Of a stretch of DNA of 64,000 bases, positions 25,760 through 33,591 are shown piece by piece. Origin of the DNA: JALNZF01 sp964447405 (lineage in GTDB: Bacteria > Nitrospirota > UBA9217). Numbering within the stretch: the stretch's first letter is position 1; each line of letters begins with the position of its first letter. Under the pieces are notes generated by a model that saw only the letters and a list, made by a program, of their open reading frames with translations, ran no database searches and had not been told where the DNA came from. A program made the position numbers and the translations under genes. The stretch lies in contig CAYUSP010000004.1 in NCBI GenBank assembly GCA_964447405.1, positions 434,001-498,000 on the forward strand, given 5' to 3'.

Positions 25760-26401
25760 CTACTTCTCCGGTCCGCTGAACATCATCTTTGATATCTTTC
25801 TCGTGTCCCTGCCCCGGTATCTGCCTGCCTTCAGCAGTTCGACAAGATTATCCAGCGTGACCGGGTCGTCAAATTCCGTAAAACAGGAACCTACGTCACG
25901 CGGTAAGTGCGCATCAGATCCGCCCGTGGTGGCAATTTTCATTAGGCTCGCGGTTTCCATCGCCTTCATATTGTAGGGGTGCATGTTGCAGCCGTTGTAT
26001 CCCTCCAGCGCGCAAATATCCCCTGCCCTCCAGATCGCATCTCCCAGACTGTTCACCGGACGATAGGGATGAGAAGGGATAACAACACCGCCAGCCTGAT
26101 TGACCACGCGGACAACATCCGCGATGGGCGAGTACCTGAGGGAATACTCGTCAGTATTCACGCCGTACACGAGGCAATGCCCTTCCGCTGCCGAGAACTC
26201 GACTCCGCGAAAAATCAGAATACGGTCCCGGTATTTTTCCCTCAGGGCCTCCACAGGCGCCGAGGCCCGGTAAAAGTAGTGCTCCGTGAAGACGATCCCG
26301 TGGAGTCCTCGCTCAATAGCGCTGAGGACGGTCTCCTCGGGATCAGCGTCATTATCGCCGCTGTATTTTGAATGGACATGGAGATCGATCTTGTATTTCA
26401 T
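25760..26401 (-). CDS. PHP-domain metal-dependent phosphoesterase
   Basis: The 213-residue protein starts with the PHP motif DLHVHSKYSGDN and has GIVFTEHYF, IPSHPYR and a C-terminal GGSDAHLPRDVG. These together supply the His and Asp metal ligands of a polymerase-and-histidinol-phosphatase fold. It resembles stand-alone PHP proteins that hydrolyse small phosphoesters or nucleotides; the substrate is unknown. About 176 bases between it and the pit gene hold nothing I recognise. Confidence 0.85.
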   Translation of the reverse strand: MKYKIDLHVHSKYSGDNDADPEETVLSAIERGLHGIVFTEHYFYRASAPVEALREKYRDRILIFRGVEFSAAEGHCLVYGVNTDEYSLRYSPIADVVRVVNQAGGVVIPSHPYRPVNSLGDAIWRAGDICALEGYNGCNMHPYNMKAMETASLMKIATTGGSDAHLPRDVGSCFTEFDDPVTLDNLVELLKAGRYRGRDTRKISKMMFSGPEK

Positions 26402-26702
26402 GCGCAGTGTATTGACCCCTGAGCTTCTGGATGACTGATTTATACCATGTTACATCACATGGTATCAATACAAAAAGGCCTTTCAATTCCCCTTTGAAAT
26501 ACAGCATGCAGTTGTTTGAGCCTGAGCACCCCCAATATATTGCGATAAGGACTGAAGCCTTTTTTGGTGTTTCGCTAATTACAACTTTACATTGATTTTT
26601 CAATCTGTTCATGATACAAGAAAACACATTGTCTGACATCAGGCCCGTTCTTCACGTCCCCTCTGTTCGATTTATAAAACGTCTGGTTCGAGGAGGAATT
26701 GC
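26402..26702. other. AT-rich intergenic region with a palindrome
   Basis: This gap is clearly more AT-rich than its surroundings. It holds a perfect palindrome at 26442-26465 and a weak promoter-like pair (TTGATT 26592-26597, TACAAG 26615-26620) before the HTH gene. The minus-strand ORF across it shows no family features and no ribosome-binding site. Confidence 0.5.
26442..26465. promoter_or_regulatory. perfect inverted repeat, possible operator
   Basis: ATACCATGT and ACATGGTAT flank TACATC as a 9-base perfect inverted repeat. No T-tract follows, so a protein-binding site is more likely than a terminator. It lies 41 bases before the PHP gene start on the minus strand. Confidence 0.4.
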
Positions 26703-26990
26703 ATGCACGACATCGGCCGTATTCTGAAAGAAGGCAGGATGGCGCGCGGACTTGCCATCAATGATGTTGCGAAAAAGACCTGCATCTGTACACGTTATCT
26801 CACGGCCATGGAGGAGGGCAGATTTCAGATCATTCCAAACGTATTCGACCGGGGTTATCTGAAGATTTATGCGACCCTTCTCGATATGGATGCAAAACCA
26901 CTACTTGCCCTCTACGAGCAGAAGAAGCGAACTGGCAACATTCATCCAGCAGTACCGGTTGTGGAACTGCAACGCCCTGTGTCTGTATGA
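26703..26990 (+). CDS. solitary RodZ-like helix-turn-helix protein
   Basis: The 95-residue protein matches the N-terminal HTH of RodZ (GRILKEGRMARGLAINDVAKKT, then TRYLTAMEEGRFQIIPN and RGYLKIYATLLDMD). It ends shortly after, without the transmembrane helix and periplasmic domain of RodZ. The start ATG has GAGGAGG upstream. It may be a small DNA-binding regulator derived from RodZ, or bind MreB as the RodZ HTH does; neither is proven. There is no mreB nearby. Confidence 0.8.
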   Translation: MHDIGRILKEGRMARGLAINDVAKKTCICTRYLTAMEEGRFQIIPNVFDRGYLKIYATLLDMDAKPLLALYEQKKRTGNIHPAVPVVELQRPVSV

Positions 26991-27029
26991 CCCTATGGCT
27001 GCGCATCGCATCCGTGTCATGCTCCCTCT

Positions 27030-28223
27030 TTAGTCCATTACCTTATTTGTCTCCCGCAGCCTTTGCGCCATCTCCCTTAGCATCTCGACCACGAACTCCG
27101 GATACTCGTTCATCAGCATATTGATGTTGGCATTGTCTATGACAACCAGCTCAACGTCCTCAAGCGCCACGGCCGTTGCCGCCCGCGGTGAGGAGAGCAG
27201 GAATGACAACCCTCCGAAGCATTTGCCTGCTTCAACGATGCCGAGCTCAGCGTCTCCTTTCCGTATGGCCACCCTGCCTTTCAGGAGTGAGAACATCCGG
27301 TCTCCCGCGTCCCCTTCCTGGAAGATCGTGCCGCCCTGAGCATGAGCGATGACATATTTTGAAATGACTCCAGCCGGAACATTCTTTCCTCCCTCCATCA
27401 ACCTTTTTATAAAAACCGTTTCATCCCGCCCGAGGCTCGCGGCGATCTCTGCCCCAGCGAGGAACACCACCAGTGAGCAATATATCCAGATGATCACGAT
27501 AAAAAGGGATTTGAACGATCCAAAAGCAAATCCATAACCCGGATTGTAGGAAAGAAAGAGATGGAACGCCGGCCTCATCGCGAACCACAGAAAGGTGGTC
27601 GCGAACGCACCGATGAGCAAATGAGGGAAGCGCGCCCTCGCTGAGAAGAGATAATAGAGGGCAAAAACCACGGCAGCAGCAAAGAGGACCAGAACCATGC
27701 CCTCGAAATACCCCCAATGCAGATTCAGGTGGCTCTTTTTTTCCAGTACAGTGAACAAAACTCCCGCCACTGCTATGGCGGACAGACTGATCAAAAATAT
27801 GATGCTGATCGCAACGTCAAACAGTTTTTCCAGAAGAAACGGCCGGCTGGGCTTCTTGCGGAATATCACGCCCAGAAATACGCGCAGATCAGCGACAAAC
27901 GGGGTGACGCTCAAGAGCAGCACGAGCGAGTTAACGACGCCGATAGTGCCGGCATGAGATGTGATGAACCGGACCTCGCGCAGGATATCCTGACTATACG
28001 CCGGGATAAACTGGGCAAGCAGCTCCTGCGTCCGGGCCAGTGCGCGCACTGACGAACCGATCACGGCGCCCAGCATGAAGGTGAGCAAAAACAACGCCGG
28101 TATAAGCGCGAGAGATGCGGAAAAGGCGAGTGATGACGCCGCGGAAAGGTCATCGTTCTTCCGAAAAGAGAAAGCTGCATCCAGGAGAACGATCCGTATT
28201 TTTTTTATGCCATCGAGAATCAT
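27030..28223 (-). CDS. YihY/BrkB-family membrane protein fused to a cyclic-nucleotide-binding domain
   Basis: The 397-residue protein has about 270 residues of BrkB-type membrane domain (SSLAFSASLALIPALFLL, later RPAFHLFLSYNPGYGFAFGSFKSL and several helices). A CRP-like cNMP-binding domain occupies about residues 285-390 (GGTIFQEGDAGDRMFSLLKGRVAI). Its phosphate cassette reads FGGLSFLLSSPRAATAV: the Arg is kept, but the usual Glu of FGEL is Gly, so ligand binding is doubtful. ATG 28223 has GGGAG upstream and fits the family. A TTG at 28322 directly abuts the stop of the receiver-PilZ gene and would add 33 residues. Confidence 0.85.
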   Translation of the reverse strand: MILDGIKKIRIVLLDAAFSFRKNDDLSAASSLAFSASLALIPALFLLTFMLGAVIGSSVRALARTQELLAQFIPAYSQDILREVRFITSHAGTIGVVNSLVLLLSVTPFVADLRVFLGVIFRKKPSRPFLLEKLFDVAISIIFLISLSAIAVAGVLFTVLEKKSHLNLHWGYFEGMVLVLFAAAVVFALYYLFSARARFPHLLIGAFATTFLWFAMRPAFHLFLSYNPGYGFAFGSFKSLFIVIIWIYCSLVVFLAGAEIAASLGRDETVFIKRLMEGGKNVPAGVISKYVIAHAQGGTIFQEGDAGDRMFSLLKGRVAIRKGDAELGIVEAGKCFGGLSFLLSSPRAATAVALEDVELVVIDNANINMLMNEYPEFVVEMLREMAQRLRETNKVMD

Positions 28224-28322
28224 CGGTGCGCTCCCGACCGCCCGAAGGGACGTGTCGCTGCCTGATAAGACGTGTCCAGCGGTACGGAACCGCATTATAT
28301 CGCGTTGCTGATTGAATGGCAA

Positions 28323-29099
28323 TCAGACGGGTTTGCGCTGAGGAGTGATATCCTGGGTAAGCTGTTCCGTGATGAAAGCCTTGATGAACAACCGGTCCGC
28401 ATCCGCGATCTCCATAAACTTCATTCCCATCCCCGGTTCCCTGAACGTACCGCTGCCAACCCTGTAGCTGTACAAAACCACGGCGCGCACGTTTACCTGT
28501 CGTTCATTGATGATCATACTGACGGGATGTATGGATTTTACCGGCCGCGGGTTTAGGGTCTGAACAAAGAGACCGTTCTCCGAAAGCGCCGTTATGAATT
28601 CTGCGCTCACCGCCCCGCCGGAGGATGGCTGTCCGCCCACGGACGCCCAGAGAAAGGTCTTGAGCCTGATATATTCGCGGGGTGTGGACTCCATGGCTTG
28701 CTGAACAGCACGGTACAGCGCGCTTGGTTCCACCGGTTTCCGGAGAAAGGCGGCGCAGCCTCCTGCTTTGCAGCGTGTTTCCATCTGCGGATCAATAACC
28801 GCCGTGTGAACAATGATGGGGATGGCCTGGGTGCGTGCTTCCGCTTTGACCTGCGTGATGAAATCAATGCCGCTCTGACGCGGCAGAGCAAGATCAGATA
28901 TGATCAATGCGGGCAACCCTGCGGCCAGGATTGTACATGCGTCTTCCGCAGAACTGGACATATAGACGTCATATTCAAGCCGCTGCAGCAGCATGCCTGT
29001 GGAGAAAAGGTCCCTGGCATTCCCGTCAGCCAGCAGGATAAAGCGCTTTTTTGCTTCACCGGGGCTGGGCGGCAGCTTTTGCTCCGAGGTTCCGTTCAT
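28323..29099 (-). CDS. receiver (REC) plus PilZ-like protein
   Basis: The 258-residue protein has a receiver domain with the phospho-acceptor region LIISDLALPRQSG, switch region VHTAV and conserved Lys in FLRKPVE. The N-terminal acidic pocket is reduced to one Asp (LLADGNARD). The C-terminal half resembles PilZ: REYIR fits RxxxR, and ALSENG keeps SxxG but has Ala where Asp or Asn is usual. GMGMKF matches the closing strand. It may respond to c-di-GMP, but the altered motif makes that uncertain. The stop touches the alternative start of the BrkB gene, so the two probably form an operon. Confidence 0.8.
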   Translation of the reverse strand: MNGTSEQKLPPSPGEAKKRFILLADGNARDLFSTGMLLQRLEYDVYMSSSAEDACTILAAGLPALIISDLALPRQSGIDFITQVKAEARTQAIPIIVHTAVIDPQMETRCKAGGCAAFLRKPVEPSALYRAVQQAMESTPREYIRLKTFLWASVGGQPSSGGAVSAEFITALSENGLFVQTLNPRPVKSIHPVSMIINERQVNVRAVVLYSYRVGSGTFREPGMGMKFMEIADADRLFIKAFITEQLTQDITPQRKPV

Positions 29100-29199
29100 G
29101 GCGTATGTCCTCTTTCAGCAATCGAACCAAGTGTTTTAAAGCATATCAGTTCCTTATTGTTTGTCAAGAGATTCGGCTGGAAGCTAGGGACAAAATTAG

Positions 29200-29228
29200 T
29201 TGCATTTAAATACCGCATGCGATATTCT
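29200..29228 (+). promoter_or_regulatory. probable promoter of the outer-membrane barrel gene
   Basis: TTGCAT at 29200-29205 and TATTCT at 29223-29228 are 17 bases apart. The ribosome-binding site AAGGAGGCGAAC leads to the ATG at 29297. Confidence 0.45.
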
Positions 29229-29296
29229 ACGCCAATGCTGAATGCGAAAGCACGTATGCTGGATGTACAATCTAACACATTTTCAAGGAGGCGAAC

Positions 29297-29818
29297 ATGA
29301 AGAGAACAATTATTGCTGCAATGGTAGTGGTCATGATCCTGTCCATCGGTGCCGGCGCCGCTACAGCGGCTAACAGCCTGAAACAGGGAACAATAGGATT
29401 AAACGTGAACGTAAATGACGATTTTCTTATCTCAGGCAAATACTTCATCATGAAAGACCTTGCTGTGCTGGCTGGATTGGGGATCGGCATAAAGGGCGGA
29501 GACGCAAAAGGCACAGATATCGGTATGGGCGCGGGCGCCAGAAAATACCTGAGAACAGATGATTTCGCCACTTTTGTCGGCGGTTTTCTGTTTTACAGTT
29601 CCACGCAGGACAGCAACCAGAAGGCCCTTCGACTGATGGGAGAATTCGGCGCTGAATATTTCCTGAACAAGGAGTTCAGCATCGAAGGCAGCGCTGGCTT
29701 CGGGTACACGTCACAGGAAACAAAGACACCGGCTGCTCCAGGCGTCGCCGCCACTTCGAACAAAGAGACTACCGTCGGGACTCAGCGGTTCGGGCTCAGC
29801 GTGAACTTCTACTTCTAA
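29297..29818 (+). CDS. small outer-membrane beta-barrel protein
   Basis: The 173-residue protein has a signal peptide (cleavage after AATAA or nearby). The mature part shows alternating hydrophobic strands separated by turns (GTIGLNVNVNDDFLISGKYF, then ATFVGGFLFYSS). It ends in FGLSVNFYF with a terminal Phe, as expected for BAM-inserted barrels. Size suggests an eight-strand OmpX/OmpW-like barrel. No function can be read. A strong hairpin terminator follows. Confidence 0.8.
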   Translation: MKRTIIAAMVVVMILSIGAGAATAANSLKQGTIGLNVNVNDDFLISGKYFIMKDLAVLAGLGIGIKGGDAKGTDIGMGAGARKYLRTDDFATFVGGFLFYSSTQDSNQKALRLMGEFGAEYFLNKEFSIEGSAGFGYTSQETKTPAAPGVAATSNKETTVGTQRFGLSVNFYF

Positions 29819-29858
29819 CCTGCTGATCGAATAGCAACTGTTCACTCGTTCAATAAAA

Positions 29859-29889
29859 CAGAGGCGCTGCCCCCTGGCAGCGCCTCTGT
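29859..29889. terminator. bidirectional terminator
   Basis: ACAGAGGCGCTGCC pairs with GGCAGCGCCTCTGT around CCC. T-rich stretches follow on both strands (CAATTTTATT to the right, TTTTATTG to the left), serving the barrel gene and the opposing cytochrome gene. Confidence 0.85.
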
Positions 29890-29959
29890 CAATTTTATTC
29901 TGCCGGATCCCTACGACGTTCACCTGCAATAAGCCAGCTGCCATTCCTATCATAGCCGT

Positions 29960-30559
29960 TTATTTTTTATGACAGGTAATGCACAGTGCACCACCTTCAT
30001 TTGACTTCGACAGGCGCGGCGCCGCACTCCGATAAGGATCATGGCACGAGAGACAGCAGATTTTGTCGTCTACCATTATGATTCGCTCATCGGTAACCGT
30101 GTGGAAACCACTTCTCACCGAGTACGTAACATCAACCGGGTGATCACATGATGAACCTATTGGCCGGCCTATCGAGCCATCATGGCAGCCCAGACAGGCA
30201 GAACTCAATTCTTCCTTCCTTTGGCTGTTGCCCCAGTGTGCTTCATTCAGCAAGCAGGACATGCCGCGGCTGCAGTTATGACACACCTCACAAAGACCTG
30301 CAGTGTTTCCTCTCTTTACACAGGCTCCGCTGTCGCAGTTATGGCAGGTAAAGCATTCCATCCTTCCAGATGCATCAAGTGGAAATGGTTCGGTCATGGA
30401 TGTTGGCCGGCCCAACACATGCGTTGGCAACACTCTGTGGTGGCATTCAATGCACTGTTCCATGGATGTGAACGGGGAGTGGTTTACTTGTGACCAGGAG
30501 GGGCAGTCCGGCAGAAGAGCCGTGAGCGTGATACAAATTACGAGTGACCATGGTTTCAT
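29960..30559 (-). CDS. periplasmic hexaheme c-type cytochrome
   Basis: The 199-residue protein has a signal peptide followed by six CxxCH haem-attachment sites: CIECH, CFTCH, CEVCH, CLGCH, CLSCH and CITCH. Doubled His (HH) and other His residues between them are candidate distal ligands. The sites come in pairs, as in doubled-CxxCH families. An extra CSRGMSC does not fit haem binding. The role is electron transfer in the periplasm; partners are unknown. The start is ATG 30559, with GGGAGG eight bases upstream; a GTG nine bases earlier is less likely. Three tiny coupled ORFs lie directly upstream. Confidence 0.88.
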   Translation of the reverse strand: MKPWSLVICITLTALLPDCPSWSQVNHSPFTSMEQCIECHHRVLPTHVLGRPTSMTEPFPLDASGRMECFTCHNCDSGACVKRGNTAGLCEVCHNCSRGMSCLLNEAHWGNSQRKEELSSACLGCHDGSIGRPIGSSCDHPVDVTYSVRSGFHTVTDERIIMVDDKICCLSCHDPYRSAAPRLSKSNEGGALCITCHKK

Positions 30560-30594
30560 GGCCCCCACCTCCCTTCATGAAACCAGCATTTCAC
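30556..30594 (-). CDS. mini-ORF 3 upstream of the hexaheme cytochrome (12 residues)
   Basis: GTG at 30594 overlaps the stop of mini-ORF 2 as GTGA. The peptide reads MKCWFHEGRWGP, and its stop overlaps the cytochrome ATG as ATGA. Its own ribosome-binding site is not visible, so translation would depend on coupling. It could equally be reached by a -1 frameshift from mini-ORF 2. Expression is unproven. Confidence 0.35.
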   Translation of the reverse strand: MKCWFHEGRWGP

Positions 30595-30665
30595 GGGAAC
30601 TCCCTGGCAATAGGAGTCCCCGCAATCGCAATTCCATTGCGGGCAGGATGGATGACCTGTTTCAT
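30591..30665 (-). CDS. mini-ORF 2 upstream of the hexaheme cytochrome (24 residues)
   Basis: An ATG at 30665 follows AAGGAG at good spacing and opens 24 codons (MKQVIHPARN at the start, PIAREFP at the end). A hairpin (CCCGCAAT pairing with ATTGCGGG) lies inside it. I recognise no family. Position and signals suggest a leader peptide coupled to the cytochrome; that is inference. Confidence 0.45.
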   Translation of the reverse strand: MKQVIHPARNGIAIAGTPIAREFP

Positions 30666-30675
30666 ATCGTACTCC

Positions 30676-30711
30676 TTAAGTTATATATTTCGAAGGTACA
30701 TTGCTTGCCAT
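30676..30711 (-). CDS. mini-ORF 1 upstream of the hexaheme cytochrome (11 residues)
   Basis: An ATG at 30711 follows a near-perfect GAGGAGG and encodes MASNVPSKYIT. Its stop TAA overlaps the AAGGAG site of mini-ORF 2. The peptide has no recognised relatives. Confidence 0.4.
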   Translation of the reverse strand: MASNVPSKYIT

Positions 30712-30740
30712 TCGATTCCTCCTCAGAAGAGATTAATTTA

Positions 30741-30749
30741 AGTATAGCA
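30741..30749 (-). promoter_or_regulatory. extended -10 promoter of the cytochrome operon
   Basis: On the minus strand TGCTATACT ends at 30741, the same extended -10 form seen in the 7.5-7.6 kb promoter region. No good -35 box is present. The predicted RNA start is about 20-25 bases before mini-ORF 1. Confidence 0.45.
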
Positions 30750-30828
30750 CTCCAGAAAGGCGTATGCGGGACAACACAGAAATTGTTATGTGAGGATAAT
30801 ACTTATGGGCTTGATCGCTTCGCGGAGA

Positions 30829-30862
30829 AAAAAATACCGGGCGGCAGATTGCCGCCCGGTTG
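30829..30862 (-). terminator. Rho-independent terminator of the DUF5666 gene
   Basis: On the minus strand ACCGGGCGGCA pairs with TGCCGCCCGGT around ATC, followed directly by ATTTTTTTC. Confidence 0.85.
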
Positions 30863-30873
30863 AATAGCACATG

Positions 30874-32283
30874 TTACTCGATCTCGATCTCGTTCGCGGT
30901 GATCGTGGTTCCGCTGATTGAGCCCCGCGCCTTGACAATGGTCTTGCCTGCTGTTACTGCGCTGAAGAACGCATCGATATTCGCAAAATGCGGATTGCTG
31001 TCATCGACGCTGTCATCGCTGCTGGTCGCGCCTGATGCGTTGATTGTGAAGCCGAGAATAACCAGCGTCTTTGCTGTTGCGTCCTTGGAGGTAACCGGAC
31101 CCTGGACAATGTGTCTATCGCTCGGTACGGTGTTCTGCTTTTCCACCCTCGTTGCCGTGATAGATCCATCCGTATTGACATATCCGCGAATCTTCAAACC
31201 GTCACCTGCATTGATGCCGGCAAGGTCGCCTGTCAGATTGCTATATTCGGTCTTGGACGTCACGTTCACGACCTTACCAAGCATGTTCGCGGAGCCGGTC
31301 CCTGTGGCATTAGACTCGATTCGGACCGATTCCTTGAACGATATCTTGCTCGCTATGAGGGTTCCGCCGGTCAGCCGGCCTTCGGCCTCGACCTTGATAT
31401 CGTTCGCAAGATCGCCGCCCACTCCGCCTTCGATCCTCGTGCTTGACGAGGTCTGCACTGACTGGTTGTTCACCTTGAACGATCCCGGATGAGCGGTAAA
31501 TCCGCTGATGAAACCCTCGACCTCAAAATCATCGTTTGCACCGGCAGCAAAATCATCTCCTGCCGCGTTTTCAACTTTGATCTTGGTTGCAGTTGTACCA
31601 TTCAGATGCACCTGAACGAATGTTCCGTTTGCAATTGCAGCACCCGTAGGTACGACCGATGTGGAGGCAGTCGTGCTGATCGAGAGAGTCCCGATTGCGA
31701 ATGAACCGCCAAGAGCCAGCGTCCCCGTGACGCCGCTCACAACTCCCCTCACCTCATCCACGGCTCCGGCGCCCAGCAGCTCGATGCGAGTTGCATGGAT
31801 AACGCCTGCCGCATCCCGCTGCCCGTGAACTTCAAGGTGATCGCCCGCATTCAGTCCGCTGATGTTTCCGGCGGCGATGCTATCGTCAAACACCGTGCTC
31901 CCATCCACCAGAACGGTCTGCCCATTAATGGTCAGCGTGTCCGTTCCCTTGCTCGTCAGGCTGCCAGTGACCTCGTTCACGACTTCGATCCTCTCGGCAG
32001 TTCCCGTTGCACCGTCATCATTGACCCGGCCTCTTACCCTCACGGTCATGCCGGTTTCAAGAAATGCGGCCGTCTTCGGTGTGTCATCAGCCGTGATATT
32101 GGCTGCCGTGTCCTCGAACCGGACACCTCCCACAATAACGCTTCCCTTGGTCATGGTTCCGACCGTTACCTTGGCCGTTGTAGTCCCAGCGACCGTACTG
32201 CCGCTGTCGCTGCTGCTACTGCTGCAGCCGATAAGTGCTACTGCAATGATCAATACTACTGCTAAGATTTGTTTGCTTTTCAT
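30874..32283 (-). CDS. DUF5666-domain lipoprotein
   Basis: The 469-residue protein has a lipoprotein signal with lipobox LIGC (Cys at residue 20), followed by a Ser-rich linker. The remainder is a series of about five to six similar OB-like beta units with recurring phrases such as GMTVRVRGRVNDDG, AGDHLEVHGQRD and AGDGLKIRGYVNTDG, then ATRVE or ATRIE. That repeat matches DUF5666 proteins. They are predicted extracellular or periplasmic proteins with no known activity. The start is ATG 32283 with AAGGAGG upstream; an ORF nine codons longer lacks such a site. Confidence 0.82.
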   Translation of the reverse strand: MKSKQILAVVLIIAVALIGCSSSSSDSGSTVAGTTTAKVTVGTMTKGSVIVGGVRFEDTAANITADDTPKTAAFLETGMTVRVRGRVNDDGATGTAERIEVVNEVTGSLTSKGTDTLTINGQTVLVDGSTVFDDSIAAGNISGLNAGDHLEVHGQRDAAGVIHATRIELLGAGAVDEVRGVVSGVTGTLALGGSFAIGTLSISTTASTSVVPTGAAIANGTFVQVHLNGTTATKIKVENAAGDDFAAGANDDFEVEGFISGFTAHPGSFKVNNQSVQTSSSTRIEGGVGGDLANDIKVEAEGRLTGGTLIASKISFKESVRIESNATGTGSANMLGKVVNVTSKTEYSNLTGDLAGINAGDGLKIRGYVNTDGSITATRVEKQNTVPSDRHIVQGPVTSKDATAKTLVILGFTINASGATSSDDSVDDSNPHFANIDAFFSAVTAGKTIVKARGSISGTTITANEIEIE

Positions 32284-32415
32284 GTTCGTTTCCTCCTTTT
32301 TTTTGCCCATATGACGACCCAGACAGAAAAAAGGTTACAAGTGATCCTCATTAAGCAATAATGCCTTGGTTTTATTGGATTTTATCTTATCAGGATTATA
32401 CAAGAGGAGATGCTG

Positions 32416-32949
32416 CTACTCCCCTTCGAACTCCGTAAGGGCAAAGACCTTATAGCCTTTATCCAGCAGCTTTTTCTTTCCGCCTACTTCTGGCAAATCA
32501 ACAATGAACGCCATCTCGACAACAATTGCACCCAGCTTCTCCACAAGCGCTGCAGCAGCCAGCGCCGTGCCGCCTGTCGCGAGGAGATCATCGATCAGCA
32601 GCACGCGATCCCCCTTGCCGAGGGCGTCCTTATGGATCTCGATCCGGTCGGTACCATACTCCAGCTCGTACTCCTGGGAAACCACATCAGCAGGTAGCTT
32701 GCCCTTTTTGCGGATGGGAATAAATCCCTTGCCCAGCGTGTATGCCAGGGCGGAACCGATGATGAATCCCCGTGATTCAATACCAACGATCGTATCGAAG
32801 TCGTAATCGATATGCATATAGCGTTGGGTCAAGGTATCGATCACGAGCCGGAATCCCACAGGATCTTTGATCAGGGTCGTGATATCGCGGAACATGATCC
32901 CTTTTTTAGGATAATCCGGTATGGTTCTGATCTTTGATTTTATCGGCAT
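32416..32949 (-). CDS. apt: adenine phosphoribosyltransferase
   Basis: The 177-residue enzyme converts adenine and PRPP to AMP. The adenine-specific block GIMFRDITTLIKDP lies near the N-terminus, the PRPP loop RVLLIDDLLATGGTA near residue 120, and VVGIESRGFIIGSALA-type and RKKGKLP segments between them. AAGGAGAGAGCA precedes the ATG. It follows the fumarase beta gene by about 40 bases and may be in the mdh-fum operon. Confidence 0.97.
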   Translation of the reverse strand: MPIKSKIRTIPDYPKKGIMFRDITTLIKDPVGFRLVIDTLTQRYMHIDYDFDTIVGIESRGFIIGSALAYTLGKGFIPIRKKGKLPADVVSQEYELEYGTDRIEIHKDALGKGDRVLLIDDLLATGGTALAAAALVEKLGAIVVEMAFIVDLPEVGGKKKLLDKGYKVFALTEFEGE

Positions 32950-32992
32950 TGCTCTCTCCTTGGGTATTCGTTAGATATTGCAGCAGGAGGCG

Positions 32993-33568
32993 TCAGTCTT
33001 CCTTGGCGTCCCCGGCCTTCCTGAACTGTTCTACACCCGCCTGGTAAAGATCCCCGCCATGCACGTCGTTCACGACAATGGCCGGGAATGCATCCACCTC
33101 GAGCCGCATGACCGCCTCGGTCCCGAGCTCGGGATAGGCGATTACGTCGGCTTTCTTGATGGCTTTGGCAATAAGGGCGCCTGCACCGCCAATAGCGGCG
33201 AAATACACTGCTTTGCGTTCGACGATCGCCTTTCTGACCTCCTGGCCGCGCGGCCCTTTGCCGATCATGCCCTTAAGTCCAAGCTCCAGAAGCGCGGGAG
33301 CGTATTTGTCCATGCGGTAGCTGGTGGTAGGCCCGGCAGACCCGATGGGCCTGCCCGGAGGCGCGGGTGTGGGGCCGGTATAGTACAGGATCTGTCCACG
33401 GGGATCGAATGGCAGTTTCTCTCCCCGGCCGTGGCCTTCGACCATGTACTTGTGCGCCATGTCCCTGCCTGTGTAGATCACTCCGGTGATGAGCACGCGG
33501 TCGCCGGCCTTGAGTTTCATGATGACGTCGTCGGTCAGGGGCGGAGTTATGAGAATAGGATCAGGCAT
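32993..33568 (-). CDS. class I fumarate hydratase, beta (C-terminal) subunit
   Basis: This 191-residue protein matches the beta half of two-subunit iron-sulfur fumarases and tartrate dehydratases. Visible landmarks are the ITGVIYTGRDMAHK block, GPTPAPPGRPIGSAGPTTS and a late FPAIVVNDVHGGDLY. It pairs with the upstream alpha subunit to hydrate fumarate to malate. The start is ATG 33568, with GGAG five bases upstream; a TTG nine codons earlier is less likely. L(+)-tartrate dehydratase is the alternative, but the mdh neighbour favours fumarase. Confidence 0.9.
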   Translation of the reverse strand: MPDPILITPPLTDDVIMKLKAGDRVLITGVIYTGRDMAHKYMVEGHGRGEKLPFDPRGQILYYTGPTPAPPGRPIGSAGPTTSYRMDKYAPALLELGLKGMIGKGPRGQEVRKAIVERKAVYFAAIGGAGALIAKAIKKADVIAYPELGTEAVMRLEVDAFPAIVVNDVHGGDLYQAGVEQFRKAGDAKED

Positions 33569-33591
33569 GGGTCTCCAGAGCAGTTCAGAGT

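Noticed and set aside
26352..26639. 95-codon minus-strand ORF
   Set aside because: It spans an AT-rich gap, has no ribosome-binding site, and its composition does not look like a folded protein.
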